Notes under the pieces: generated by a model
Databases searched by the model: none
What the model was told of the DNA's origin: nothing
Seen by the model: only the letters and a program-made list of their open reading frames with translations
Source of the DNA: an uncultured Clostridia bacterium
GTDB lineage: Bacteria > Bacillota > Clostridia > TANB77 > CAG-508
Assembly (NCBI GenBank): GCA_934169725.1
Contig: CAKPOF010000001.1
Location: 372,001-436,000 of the forward strand
Reading direction: 5' to 3'
Length of the DNA: 64,000 nucleotides
Part shown: positions 52,878 to 61,970 of the stretch, piece after piece
How positions within the stretch are numbered: position 1 is the first letter of the stretch
Layout of the letters: each line of letters starts with the position of its first letter
Program-made: the position numbers and the translations under genes

Positions 52878-54734
52878 TTAAATCTCTATTTTAGGCTGAT
52901 ATTTTTCAAGCCACATATTAACCTGACACAAATAAGCCATAAGTTGAGGACCATTCATAAGTTGCCCAAACCAAGGTCTAGAAAAACTAGAACCATTAGT
53001 TTTTAATATATCTAAAATATACTCTCTGTTTAATAAAGTATTGATGGGAGCAGACTTATCTTTCATAATATTTGTCAACATTTCTTTTACCTTAGATAAA
53101 TAATTTGGATTATGTGTTTTGGGATATGGGGATTTCTTTCTATCTACGATTTCTGCTGGAAGAAAATCTTTACATACATATCGTAATAATCCTTTTTCAC
53201 GTCCATTTAAGGCTTTCATTTCCCAAGGGATGTTCCAAACATATTCTGCTAATCTATAATCACAAAATGGAACACGTAATTCTAAACCATTGTACATTGC
53301 CATTCTATCAGAACGATCTAATAATGTTTGCATAAACCAATTTAAAGTTAAATAAGAGATTTTTCTTTTTTCCTTAGTTTCTTTAGAATCAGTATCTAAT
53401 ATTTCAACTTCTTTTAAGCTTTCATTATATCTAAAATCAATGTATTCTTTTAGATTTATTTTTGTATTTAATTGAGGATTCAATAATTTTTGTCTTTCTG
53501 CAATAGCAATAGACCAAGGAAAAGTACCGCTTTTTAATGCATCATCTCTAAAAAACCATGGATATCCACCAAAAATTTCATCTGCACATTCACCTGTTAA
53601 TGCAACTGTTTTTTCTTTTTTTACATATTTACAAAATAGTAAAAGAGATGAATCAATATCAGCCATTCCTGGCATATCTCTTGCAATCATGCTATCATAT
53701 AGGTATGAGGCGAGTTCAGGAGTATCAATTATAATATTGTGATGATTGGTATGTAAGTTCTTACACATCAAATTTATATAGTAATTATCAGAATTAGGTT
53801 GAAAATCTGTTTTTACGAAGTTTTTATCATTATCTACATAATCAATAGAATATGTATCTAAAGGCGGTAATTTTTGATTTTGATAATAATCAGAGGCAAA
53901 TTTTGTTATAATGCTTGAATCTAAACCACCTGATAAAAAAGTACATAATGGTACATCAGAAACTAATTGTTTTATGATAGCATCATTTAAAAGAAATTTT
54001 AATTTTTCACATGTTTGAGCTAAATTTTCGTGGTGTTCTTTTGATTTTAATTTCCAATAGCACTTAGTTTTTAATCCATATTCATTGAAAATAGCATAAT
54101 GGGCAGGTTTTAATTCATAAATATTTTTAAATATTGTTGTTCCAGGAGTATGACTAGGACCAATACCAAGTAATTCAGATATACCTTGTGAGTTTAAAAT
54201 CTTTTCTATTTTAGGATATTCAAATAGAGCTTTGATTTCTGAACCAAAAACCAAAGTATTATCAACTATAGAGTAAAATAAAGGTTTTACTCCAAAATGA
54301 TCTCTTGCCATAAACAGTTCATTATTTTTTGTATTCCAAATTACAAAAGAAAAAATACCATTTAAATGTTTAACAATATTATTTCCAAAATGTATATAAC
54401 CTTTTAGAAGAACTTCTGTATCGCAATGGCCATTAAAAGAAAAACCATTTGAAATAAGTATTTCTTTTATTTCATTTGTATTATATATCTGACCATTATA
54501 GCATATGACATAATTACCATAAGAATAATGTTCAATCATTGGTTGTTTACCACCATCTGGATCAATAACGATTAATCTTTTGTGAGCTAGGCATACATTT
54601 TTAGTAACATAGTAACCATCTTCATCCGGACCTCTTTTATACAATGTTTCGTTCATGTTTTTTAATATATTTTTAGAATCTACTATATTAGTAAATTTCT
54701 TTTTTATATTAACAAAGCCTGTAAAACCACACAT
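52878..54734 (-). CDS. asnB: Asparagine synthetase B, glutamine-hydrolysing
   Basis: The 618-residue protein starts MCGFTGFVN; the Cys exposed after Met removal is the glutaminase nucleophile, which fixes the start at 54734, with AGGAGG just upstream. The class II amidotransferase domain includes RGPDEDGYY, ICYNGQIYN and FMARDHFGVKPLFYS. The synthetase domain has the PP-loop LSGGLDSS at residues 267-274 and TGECADEIFGGYPWFFR. It makes asparagine from aspartate, glutamine and ATP. Monocistronic; a MITE-like repeat sits 36 bases upstream of its start, where the promoter would be expected. Confidence 0.96.
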   Translation of the reverse strand: MCGFTGFVNIKKKFTNIVDSKNILKNMNETLYKRGPDEDGYYVTKNVCLAHKRLIVIDPDGGKQPMIEHYSYGNYVICYNGQIYNTNEIKEILISNGFSFNGHCDTEVLLKGYIHFGNNIVKHLNGIFSFVIWNTKNNELFMARDHFGVKPLFYSIVDNTLVFGSEIKALFEYPKIEKILNSQGISELLGIGPSHTPGTTIFKNIYELKPAHYAIFNEYGLKTKCYWKLKSKEHHENLAQTCEKLKFLLNDAIIKQLVSDVPLCTFLSGGLDSSIITKFASDYYQNQKLPPLDTYSIDYVDNDKNFVKTDFQPNSDNYYINLMCKNLHTNHHNIIIDTPELASYLYDSMIARDMPGMADIDSSLLLFCKYVKKEKTVALTGECADEIFGGYPWFFRDDALKSGTFPWSIAIAERQKLLNPQLNTKINLKEYIDFRYNESLKEVEILDTDSKETKEKRKISYLTLNWFMQTLLDRSDRMAMYNGLELRVPFCDYRLAEYVWNIPWEMKALNGREKGLLRYVCKDFLPAEIVDRKKSPYPKTHNPNYLSKVKEMLTNIMKDKSAPINTLLNREYILDILKTNGSSFSRPWFGQLMNGPQLMAYLCQVNMWLEKYQPKIEI

Positions 54735-54770
54735 ATGTTTACCTCCTATTAAAATTGTTAGCATTTAATA

Positions 54771-54970
54771 GTTACAATTCAAGGTTTATAAAATAAAGTA
54801 TTTTAAAATTTAATAATATATTGTTTTTTTATACCTTGGTGTCGCAAACCACATATTAAAATTACTAGTATGTAGTTTGCTCCAATTCGCACTCGCATTT
54901 GCTCATTTGGTAGCTTACGCGGTATTTCAAAACAATATATTATTAAATATTTTAAACTGAGAATTGCAAC
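54771..54970 (-). mobile_element. MITE-like repeat, copy G, with perfect 8-bp target duplication
   Basis: A reverse copy of 200 bp whose outer ends are GTTACAATTC and GAATTGCAAC. It is flanked on both sides by ATTTAATA (54763-54770 and 54971-54978), a perfect 8-bp direct repeat, as made by a DDE transposase. The core ATACCTTGGTGTCGCAAACC and CCAATTCGCACTCGCATTTG are intact. It lies between divergent asnB and the DUF5662-like gene. Confidence 0.92.
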
Positions 54971-55036
54971 ATTTAATATTATAATATTATAATATGCAAT
55001 AAAACAAATAAAATTTATTGATTTTAAAAGAAAGTT

Positions 55037-55621
55037 ATGGTAAACTTAATGATGGTGAAAAAAATGAAGTTAAAAAATATATTGAAAAACGTTGTAAAAC
55101 ATTTTATATTAATAACCAGACATAGATGGTTAGTTTTTAAGTTGTGCTGTAAAGTTGGGTTACCTTGGAGAGGATTAATGCATGATTTATCTAAATACTC
55201 ACCAACAGAATTTTTTGAGAGTGTTAAATATTATCAAGGTAATTGTTCTCCTATATCTGCTGCTAAGAAAGATAAGGGATATTCAGAATCATGGTTACAT
55301 CATAAGGGAAGAAATAAACATCATAGTGAATATTGGATAGATTTAACGGCAAATGAAAAGACACCAATTATGCCATATAAATATGTAGCTGAAATGTTAT
55401 GTGATAAAATGGCAGCTGGGATGGTTTATCAAGGAAAAAATTGGAATAAAGAATATCAATTGGAATATTGGAAAAAAGAAAGAGAACAAACATTAATAAA
55501 TGAAAAAATTGAAAAAATAATTACTGAATTTTTAACACAAGTGAGTATAGATGGATTAGACAAAGCATTAACTAGAAAAAATTTAAAATATTTATATAAA
55601 AAATATTGTGGCAATAGTTGA
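55037..55621 (+). CDS. DUF5662-like protein
   Basis: The 194-residue protein contains RHRWLVFKLCCKVGLPWRG, then LMHDLSKYSPTEFFESVKYY and the histidine-rich HHKGRNKHHSEYWIDL, followed by MPYKYVAEMLCDKMAAGM. This H-D and HH-x-x-x-x-x-HH arrangement resembles a metal-binding catalytic site of the DUF5662 family, which has no known function. The start is uncertain: ATG 55037 is the longest, while later ATGs at 55049 or 55064 are possible, the last with GATGGTG before it. Confidence 0.75.
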   Translation: MVNLMMVKKMKLKNILKNVVKHFILITRHRWLVFKLCCKVGLPWRGLMHDLSKYSPTEFFESVKYYQGNCSPISAAKKDKGYSESWLHHKGRNKHHSEYWIDLTANEKTPIMPYKYVAEMLCDKMAAGMVYQGKNWNKEYQLEYWKKEREQTLINEKIEKIITEFLTQVSIDGLDKALTRKNLKYLYKKYCGNS

Positions 55622-55646
55622 CAAAAAATAAAAATACTTGTATAAT
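55618..55646 (+). promoter_or_regulatory. Consensus promoter of rpmF
   Basis: Perfect TTGACA and TATAAT with a 17-base spacer; the -35 box overlaps the stop of the previous gene. Confidence 0.8.
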
Positions 55647-55715
55647 CTTATAGTGATTAATTTGCCAAAAATAACAATAGATATATACATATATCTTAAA
55701 CAAGGAGGGATTTAG

Positions 55716-55907
55716 ATGGCACAACCAAAAAGAAGATGGTCTAAAGCAAGAACACATGCAAAGAGATCAACATGGAAAAAAGAACAACCAACATATACAA
55801 GTTGTCCACATTGTCACGAACCAGTAATGCCACATAGAGTATGCAAAAACTGTGGATATTATGATGGAAAAGAAGTAATTGCTAAAAAAGAAAATGAAAG
55901 TGCATAA
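55716..55907 (+). CDS. rpmF: 50S ribosomal protein L32
   Basis: A 63-residue protein beginning MAQPKRRWSKARTHAKRSTW. Zinc ligands are in CPHCHEP and VCKNCGYYDGKEV (two CxxC pairs). AAGGAGGG precedes the ATG. It is not next to plsX or fabD here; it has its own promoter and terminator. Confidence 0.96.
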   Translation: MAQPKRRWSKARTHAKRSTWKKEQPTYTSCPHCHEPVMPHRVCKNCGYYDGKEVIAKKENESA

Positions 55908-55925
55908 TTAATAAGGAGAGAAAGG

Positions 55926-55950
55926 TAGTACTTTTTAAGTACTATTTTTT
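55926..55950 (+). terminator. Terminator after rpmF
   Basis: TAGTACT and AGTACTA pair around TTTTA, followed by six T residues. Confidence 0.7.
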
Positions 55951-55971
55951 GCATTATTGGAGGTGTATACT

Positions 55972-56565
55972 ATGCCTAAAGTTACATTTTATAATTTGAA
56001 AGAAGAAAAAAAGCAGAAAATAGAAAATGCAATAGAAAAGGAATTAAAAAGAAACTTTTTTGAGAAAGTATCAATAAGTAGTATTATTGAAGATGCTGAT
56101 ATACCGAGAGGAAGTTTTTATCAATATTTTGAAGATAAAGATGATGCATTAATGTATGTTATACAAAAATATATTAATAGTTCAAAAAAACAAATAGAAC
56201 AAATATTAATACAAAATAATGGTGATATATTTAAGACTACAACTAATTTATATACAAAATTTATAGATAGAGATTGTAATGAATCTGAAATAAAATTATT
56301 CCAAAACATAGTAAACAAATTAAGAAATGAAAATATTAGTGTATTTAAAAATATACACCCAAAACAAGAGTATCAAATAAGTAATATAGATATAAAAATG
56401 TTAAATATTAAAAATGAAGAAGATTTAGATGCAATAATTAGAATATTGTCATGTGTTTTAAGAGATAAACTAATAAGAGTAATGCGTAAAAAGGTTTCAA
56501 AAGAAGAGGGAAAGAAAGAATTAGTAAATGAAATAGAGATATTAAAAAATGGAATGACAAAATAA
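55972..56565 (+). CDS. TetR/AcrR family transcriptional regulator
   Basis: The 197-residue protein has an N-terminal TetR helix-turn-helix: KIENAIEKELKRNFFEKVSI and SSIIEDADIPRGSFYQYFED, then KDDALMYVIQKY. The C-terminal ligand domain is helical and not assignable. The start is ATG 55972 behind GGAGGTG; the in-frame TTG 15 bases earlier is part of the binding site. It likely represses its own gene or the neighbouring DUF308 membrane protein gene 90 bases downstream. Confidence 0.88.
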   Translation: MPKVTFYNLKEEKKQKIENAIEKELKRNFFEKVSISSIIEDADIPRGSFYQYFEDKDDALMYVIQKYINSSKKQIEQILIQNNGDIFKTTTNLYTKFIDRDCNESEIKLFQNIVNKLRNENISVFKNIHPKQEYQISNIDIKMLNIKNEEDLDAIIRILSCVLRDKLIRVMRKKVSKEEGKKELVNEIEILKNGMTK

Positions 56566-56654
56566 TACAAAAAATTTAAAAAAATATGTACAATTTATTT
56601 ATTTTATGATATTATTTTTTAAGATAAAATACAAAAGAAAGAGAGGGAGAAAAA

Positions 56655-57188
56655 ATGTTCGAAAAATTTTTAAAAAGAGCTAATTGGACAGATATAGTTA
56701 TATCTATACTTTTTGCATTATTAGGAATTCTTTTAATAGCAAAACCTGAAGAGATGAAATCTGTTATATCAATTTTATTAGGAATTGTATTATTTGCAAT
56801 GGGATTTTTAAAAATGGTAGACTATTTTACTTCAAAAGATAAAGAAGATTATCTTTTGACGATTGCTTTAGTTTCAGTAGTATTAGGAGTTATTTCTTTA
56901 TTCTGTGCAGATCTTATAACAGATATATTTAGAGCTTTATTAGGGGTTTGGATTATAGTATCAGGTGTAAGAAATTTTCAAACAACTTTGGTATGGAAAG
57001 ATGTTAAATCTAAATTATGGACAACTACAGTAATCTGTTCTTTATTAATGATAATTGCAGGTATAACTGTTTTAGTAAGTACTACATTAGCTTTTAGACT
57101 TGTTGGAATTGTTATTCTTATATATGCAGTATTAGATATCATTTCAAGAGCTATATTTATAAAAGAAGTTCAAGATTACTTAGATTAA
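56655..57188 (+). CDS. DUF308/HdeD-like membrane protein
   Basis: This 177-residue protein has six predicted transmembrane helices in three similar pairs, including IVISILFALLGILLIAKPEE, SILLGIVLFAMGFLKMVDYF and VVLGVISLFCADLI, with conserved P-E and acidic loop residues typical of DUF308. The family includes E. coli HdeD, linked to acid stress; the mechanism is unknown. GAGAGGGAG precedes the ATG. Probably controlled by the TetR regulator just upstream. Confidence 0.87.
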   Translation: MFEKFLKRANWTDIVISILFALLGILLIAKPEEMKSVISILLGIVLFAMGFLKMVDYFTSKDKEDYLLTIALVSVVLGVISLFCADLITDIFRALLGVWIIVSGVRNFQTTLVWKDVKSKLWTTTVICSLLMIIAGITVLVSTTLAFRLVGIVILIYAVLDIISRAIFIKEVQDYLD

Positions 57189-57202
57189 TAATTTAATAAA
57201 AT

Positions 57203-57245
57203 AAAAAACTAAATTTGTAATAAAATAGCAAGTTTAGTTTTTTTT
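57203..57245 (+). terminator. Terminator after the DUF308 gene
   Basis: AAAAAACTAAATTT pairs with AAGTTTAGTTTTTT around a 13-base loop, followed by more T. Confidence 0.75.
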
Positions 57246-57306
57246 GACAAAAATATATAGTTATGATATTTATTAACATAGATTTTATTTGATGGGAGTG
57301 ATATAT

Positions 57307-58398
57307 ATGAGTAATATTTTTGATTATATGGAATGGAGAGATATTGATATAAAAAAGGTTGAATTTAATGAGATAGATAATCTTATATTATCTAGAATAT
57401 CATATTTTCCATTAGATAATTTAATAGAAGAAGAGGAGTCTATAAAGTTAAAAGATATATATAACAGATTACTAGATAAAGATAATGTAGAAAGGTATTT
57501 ACAAAAGGAAGATAAAGATTTTTTTAGAATTCTTGCTAATAGTAAAAGATTTGGAGAAATAAAGTTAACTAATTTTGAAAATAATGTAGATGAGATAAAA
57601 GAAAAGCAATTTTCGGCAGTAACAATAGTATTACCAGATAATAGTATATATATATCATATAGGGGAACAGATAATACAATTGTTGGATGGAAAGAAGATT
57701 TTAATATGAGTTTTCAAGATTTGGTACCATCACAAATAGAAGCTGTTAATTATTTAGAAAATGTTGCTAATAGATATAGAACAAGAAAAATAATTATAGG
57801 TGGGCATTCAAAAGGTGGAAATTTAGCTGTATATGCAGCTGTGTTTTGCAATGAAAAATATAAAAAAAGAATTAAAGCAGTATATAATAATGATGGACCA
57901 GGTTTTCAAGAAAATGTTATTAAATCAAAAGAATATAAAGAAATTGTTTCAAAGGTTCATACATATAGACCACAAACATCTATTATTGGTAAATTATTAA
58001 ATCATAAAGAAAAATGTATTACAGTGAAAAGTACAGAAACAGGAATTATGCAACATGATTTATATTCATGGCAAGTACTAGGAGATAAATTTATAAGAAC
58101 AGAACCAACAAATGTAAGTGACGTTATAGATAAAACTATAACTAATTGGTTAAAAGATGTTGAACCAGAACAAAGAGGTCAATTTATAGATATATTATTT
58201 GATATTTTAAACAAAACAGATGCTAAGACATTGCATGAGATGGGGAATAATTGGTTTAATAGTTCAAAAACAATACTTATGGAATATAAGAATATAGATG
58301 ACCAAAGTAAAGAAATAATATCAAAGACTTTAAGTTCACTATTTTCTGCTGCAAAGGGAAATATAAAAATTCGTAGACCAAAATTCAAAAAAAATTGA
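57307..58398 (+). CDS. DUF2974/Mbeg1-like lipase-fold protein
   Basis: The 363-residue protein begins MSNIFDYMEWRDIDIKKVEF, the usual start of the Mbeg1-like group. It has the alpha/beta-hydrolase elements ISYRGTDNTIVGWKEDFNMS and the nucleophile elbow IIIGGHSKGGNLAVYAA (Ser near residue 170). NNDGPGF supplies the next acid and QHDLYSW a possible histidine. It is probably a cytoplasmic esterase or lipase; the substrate is unknown. GGGAG lies before ATG 57307; the frame continues 18 bases upstream without need. Confidence 0.87.
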   Translation: MSNIFDYMEWRDIDIKKVEFNEIDNLILSRISYFPLDNLIEEEESIKLKDIYNRLLDKDNVERYLQKEDKDFFRILANSKRFGEIKLTNFENNVDEIKEKQFSAVTIVLPDNSIYISYRGTDNTIVGWKEDFNMSFQDLVPSQIEAVNYLENVANRYRTRKIIIGGHSKGGNLAVYAAVFCNEKYKKRIKAVYNNDGPGFQENVIKSKEYKEIVSKVHTYRPQTSIIGKLLNHKEKCITVKSTETGIMQHDLYSWQVLGDKFIRTEPTNVSDVIDKTITNWLKDVEPEQRGQFIDILFDILNKTDAKTLHEMGNNWFNSSKTILMEYKNIDDQSKEIISKTLSSLFSAAKGNIKIRRPKFKKN

Positions 58399-58490
58399 CA
58401 TAATATTATAAAAAGTGATACAATAGGTGTGACATAAATATGTATTATAGATTATATAATGTGGTCTATATCAAGGAAAGGAGAATTTTT

Positions 58491-59927
58491 ATGGCGAAAA
58501 ATGTACGGTTCTATGCAGATATAATGGCGTTTCATCCAGGAGTTACCGGTAGTAATTTGTTAGTAGCAGTTAATTATCCTAATGAAAAAAAGGAATATTT
58601 TTTAGTAGACTGTGGATTATTTCAAGGAGAGGAACAATATATACATTTAAATGAAAAACTTCAATTTAACCCAACAAAACTTTTGTTTGCATTGGTTACA
58701 CATAACCATACAGATCATACAGGACGGCTTCCGTTTTTAGTAAGAAAAGGTTTTAGAAAAAACATTTATCTTACTAAAGGAACAAGTCTTTTGATAGATT
58801 CAGCATTAGAAGATAGTGCAAAAATCTTGAAAATTGATTCGAAAGTTTTAAAAAAGACTAAGAGTCCAATATATGACTTTGATGATGTAAAATGTACGTT
58901 GCCATTACTAAATGGGGTAGATTTCAACCAAACTATTCAAGTAAACGAACATATAAAAGTTACATTTTTTATGAATGGACATCTTTTTGGAGCAGCAATG
59001 ATATTAGTACAAATATCATATGAAGGAGAAGAGGATATAAATATATTATTCACAGGAGACTATAATAATAAAAACATGTTTTTTGATGTTAAACCATTAC
59101 ATAAATGGGTAAGAGATTTACCTTTAAATATTGTCATTGAATCTACCTATGGAAATACCAAGTCAACTGATGTGAAAAAGGTATTTAAAGAAAATACGTT
59201 AAATGCTATAAATGCAAATAAAATTGTAGTTCTACCAGTGTTTTCTTTAGGTAGAGCACAGGAAGCATTATGTGAGATAAGGAAGTGGCAAGAAGAGGGA
59301 TGTTTGCCTAAAGATGTACCTATAGATCTTGCAGGAAAATTGTCTAACACATATACTAACATAATATTAAACCATGAAGATGTTTTTTATATCAAGGATG
59401 AATTGAAGAACTTTATCCCTGAAAACTTTAACTATGTTAGTGGAGATAAGTTAAAAGATTTAATTCTAGATAAAAATAGAAAAATTATTTTAACAACATC
59501 TGGAATGGGAACAAATGGACCAGCAGCTGTGCTTTTACCAGAATATGTCAAAAATCCAAATGCAGTAATTCATTTTATGGGATATCTAGAAGAACATTCT
59601 AGAGGATACAAAATAATGAATACTCCAGAAGGAGAATGTATAGACTTTAATGGTAAAATGATTCCTAAATATGCAAAGGTGTATTCTACATCAGAATATT
59701 CTGCACATGCAAAATCTGATGAACTAATTCAATTATTAAATCAGTTTAATAATAAAAGAATGGTTTTAATCAATCATGGAAGAATAGACATTCAGGAAGA
59801 ATTTAAGAAAAAGGTTGCTCAAGAAACAGACGCAAGAGATGTAGGCGTTTTTGGTGGAAAATATGCTTACAGGATTAACCATTGGGGATATGTTAAAACA
59901 TTGCCTTTAAAACTTAATATTAGTTAA
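58491..59927 (+). CDS. MBL-fold beta-CASP nuclease-like protein
   Basis: The 478-residue protein has the metallo-beta-lactamase signature LVTHNHTDHTGRLPFLVRKG near residue 70, FTGDYNNKN near 185, and a beta-CASP insertion with VLPVFSLGRAQEAL. The C-terminal motifs TTSGMGTNGPAA and YSTSEYSAHAKSDELIQLL give the beta-CASP histidines (SAHA). This is the architecture of bacterial RNases related to RNase J and CPSF73-like proteins. The N-terminus differs from RNase J, so the substrate is uncertain. AAAGGAG lies before ATG 58491. The DUF2974 gene precedes it. Confidence 0.87.
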   Translation: MAKNVRFYADIMAFHPGVTGSNLLVAVNYPNEKKEYFLVDCGLFQGEEQYIHLNEKLQFNPTKLLFALVTHNHTDHTGRLPFLVRKGFRKNIYLTKGTSLLIDSALEDSAKILKIDSKVLKKTKSPIYDFDDVKCTLPLLNGVDFNQTIQVNEHIKVTFFMNGHLFGAAMILVQISYEGEEDINILFTGDYNNKNMFFDVKPLHKWVRDLPLNIVIESTYGNTKSTDVKKVFKENTLNAINANKIVVLPVFSLGRAQEALCEIRKWQEEGCLPKDVPIDLAGKLSNTYTNIILNHEDVFYIKDELKNFIPENFNYVSGDKLKDLILDKNRKIILTTSGMGTNGPAAVLLPEYVKNPNAVIHFMGYLEEHSRGYKIMNTPEGECIDFNGKMIPKYAKVYSTSEYSAHAKSDELIQLLNQFNNKRMVLINHGRIDIQEEFKKKVAQETDARDVGVFGGKYAYRINHWGYVKTLPLKLNIS

Positions 59928-59945
59928 TAAAAATTCTAGTTTGTG

Positions 59946-59978
59946 AAGAAAGTCTAGTTTTAGACTTTCTTCTTTATA
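59946..59978 (+). terminator. Terminator after the beta-CASP gene
   Basis: GAAGAAAGTCT and AGACTTTCTTC pair around AGTTTT, followed by a T-rich stretch. Confidence 0.75.
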
Positions 59979-60011
59979 TACTAGGAAATGAGAAATTTCC
60001 TAGTATATAAA
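59973..60011. repeat. Perfect 17-bp inverted repeat
   Basis: TTTATATACTAGGAAAT and ATTTCCTAGTATATAAA are exact complements around GAGAA. It begins inside the tail of the terminator just upstream, so two strong hairpins stand in a row. It has no T-run on either strand. Confidence 0.8.
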
Positions 60012-60038
60012 GGTACTGTAATCGCTATTGCCTTTGAG

Positions 60039-60105
60039 ATTTTCTCCTTTTAGTCGAAAACTCAAATCGGCGAGAACAAAGGGTGACCTAAAGTCACTTT
60101 GTTCA
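60039..60105 (+). repeat. Short dispersed repeat type 2, copy 2
   Basis: GATTTTCTCCTTTTAGTCG, AAAACTCAAATCGGCGAGAA and CAAAGGGTGAC match the copy at 5367 almost base for base. The right part forms GAACAAAG...GTGAC paired with GTCACTTTGTTC. No gene lies between 59928 and 60176. Confidence 0.7.
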
Positions 60106-60176
60106 ATTTTTCATTGTTTTTTTAAATAAAAAATGATAAAATGTTGAAAAATAAAAAAGTAAAGGATATGGATATA

Positions 60177-60978
60177 ATGTATAAAATAGTTTTTATAGAT
60201 ATAGATGGAACTTTAAGAAATGATAAAAAAGAAATTACAGAAAGAACAAAAAAAGCAATAAAAAATGCGGTAAACAATGGAATATATATAGTTATTTGTT
60301 CAGGAAGATATAGAAAATTTACTGAAAAAATAAGTAAAGAAGCTTTGGCAAGTAGATACATAATTAATTGCAATGGGGGAGAAGTATATGACTACAATAA
60401 TAACAAAATAATATATGAAAATAACATTCCAGAAAAAGATGTAATAGAACTTTATAATATTGCAAATAGAAATGATGTACAATATATTATAAATTTAAAA
60501 GATAAAAGAGTAATAAATCATTATAATAGTAATGATGATACAGATGAATTAAATATGCCAATAGAAAAATTTGTATTAGAAAATGCAACAAATCAATGTG
60601 TTTTTATAGATAATAATTTAGAAAAAATACAGAATGTAAAAAATGAGATTGAAAAAAATGACGAATTAAAAATTACAAATCTTTCAAAAGATTTAGTAAC
60701 AAATAAACACAGCACAAATAAACCATTGTTTTTTGATGTTACACAAAAAAACACAAGTAAAGGAAATGGAATAAAAAAACTATGTGAATTTTTAAAAATA
60801 GATTTAAAATATAGTGTAGCAATAGGAGATAACTATAATGATATACCAATGTTTGATGTTGTACGGACATAGTGTGGCAATGGGAAATGCTCCAGATAAA
60901 ATAAAAGAAATGGTTAATGAAGTGACAGATAGTAATAATGAAGATGGTGTAGCAAAATTTTTAGAAAAAATAATTTAA
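60177..60978 (+). pseudogene. Cof-type HAD hydrolase, one frameshift near the C-terminus
   Basis: ATG 60177 follows AAAGGA and reads MYKIVFIDIDGTLRNDKKEI, with the HAD nucleophile motif DIDGT. VICSGRYRKFTEKI and INCNGGEVYD are typical of the Cof type IIB group. The metal-binding end VAIGDNYNDIPMFDVV is reached, but a one-base shift near 60862 breaks the frame. The true end (GHSVAMGNAPDKIKEMVNE and KFLEKII) continues in another frame to the stop at 60976-60978. Only the last 40 residues are affected, so either recent inactivation or a sequencing error. These enzymes dephosphorylate sugar phosphates or cofactors. Confidence 0.8.
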
Positions 60979-61062
60979 AATCATTTAGTTGATAAAATAA
61001 AAATGGTACAAAATTCATAATAATTCATAATATATATAAATTTATGGAAGGAGTTTATATTT

Positions 61063-61225
61063 ATGGATTATGAATTAATGATGAATGGAAATGTAAAGAT
61101 TGGACAACGAGCACCTGAGTTTAAAGCAACTACAACTATGGGAAATATTGAACTTAAACAATATTTACGGCAAATGGTTAATTTTATTTTCACATCCGGG
61201 AGATTTTACGCCCGTAAAGTCTTAA
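61063..61225 (+). pseudogene. Peroxiredoxin N-terminal remnant
   Basis: ATG 61063 behind GGAAGGAG reads MDYELMMNGNVKIGQRAPEF and KATTTMGNIELKQYL. After a frameshift near 61170 the text continues GKWLILFSHPGDFTPV, the conserved start of AhpC/TSA peroxiredoxins of the Prx6 type, ending just before the peroxidatic cysteine. The rest is missing. From 61226 to 61386 I see no gene. Confidence 0.75.
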
Positions 61226-61386
61226 TCTTTGGATGAATAAATAAAATGCATGGTATTGCTAAAGTTTTTAATATCAAAATAAGCTTAAGTCCATAGTTGT
61301 TTATTGATTAGATAAATTATAGTAAAGCCAGTTAAAAATGGCACAGAATTGATTGTGGAGCGATTGATTAGAAAGAAAGAGGAGTA

Positions 61387-61749
61387 TTGAAAGAATTTAA
61401 AGGAATATGGATACCATATGATGTACTAGTAGATAAAAAATTAAATGATAAAGAAAAAATAATATATTCAATGATTATATATTTAAGCAAGGAAAATGAA
61501 TGTGTGATGTCAAATTTTGAAGCAAGGGAAGAAGAATTAGCTTTTATAGATGAGACAGATAAAAAATTTATGAACCAAGATAAAGCAAATAAAAGTAAAA
61601 AATATAAATCTTTAAATGCAAAAACTGAGAAAATACCATATAGTTTTTATGAACTAAAAAATGATATTATAAAATTATTAAACGATTATATTGAAACAAC
61701 TGATTATGAAAGTTACTATTTTTATAAAAATAGTATTTTGCAGGTTTAA
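61387..61749 (+). CDS. Probable remnant of a helix-turn-helix protein (120 aa)
   Basis: A TTG-start frame behind GAGGAG reads MKEFKGIWIPYDVLVDKKLN and DKEKIIYSMIIYLSKENECV. This resembles the N-terminal helix-turn-helix domain of replication-related proteins on mobile elements. The part that should carry the recognition helix is missing and the rest is a charged region (KANKSKKYKSLNAKTEK) with a helical tail. I read it as a shortened relic that may still be translated. Identification is tentative. Confidence 0.4.
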   Translation: MKEFKGIWIPYDVLVDKKLNDKEKIIYSMIIYLSKENECVMSNFEAREEELAFIDETDKKFMNQDKANKSKKYKSLNAKTEKIPYSFYELKNDIIKLLNDYIETTDYESYYFYKNSILQV

Positions 61750-61789
61750 AAGATGGAATTAATTTGAAAGAAGAAATTAAATAAAAGGT

Positions 61790-61829
61790 AAAAAACAAGT
61801 ATAAATTGAAATATTTATGCTTGTTTTTT
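61790..61829 (+). terminator. Terminator before the phosphoketolase region
   Basis: AAAAAACAAGTATAAA pairs with TTTATGCTTGTTTTTT, with one mismatch, around a short loop. Confidence 0.75.
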
Positions 61830-61835
61830 GCTTAA

Positions 61836-61970
61836 AAGTGGTGAACTACAAAAGTCTACTCCATTTTTAAAGAGCACCCTGCTAAAAGCCACGCTTTTAG
61901 GTGGATACTGGGATTAGAGACGTCTCCCTGATCTTGCAAAATTATAAAGACTAATTTTGTAAAAAGATAC
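61836..61970 (+). ncRNA. Candidate structured RNA
   Basis: This non-coding stretch is less AT-rich than anything around it and can fold into several helices. CTAAAAG and CTTTTAG pair around CCACG (61882-61900). GAGACGTCTC with flanking GGG and CCC forms a second element (61910-61928). TTGCAAAATT and AATTTTGTAA form a third (61934-61962). It lies after a terminator and before the promoter of the phosphoketolase gene, so it is not clearly its leader. I could not match it to a riboswitch or 6S RNA by eye. Confidence 0.4.

Noticed and set aside
54735..54780. T-box for asnB
   Set aside because: No AGGGTGGNACCGCG-type sequence is present upstream of asnB on the reverse strand.
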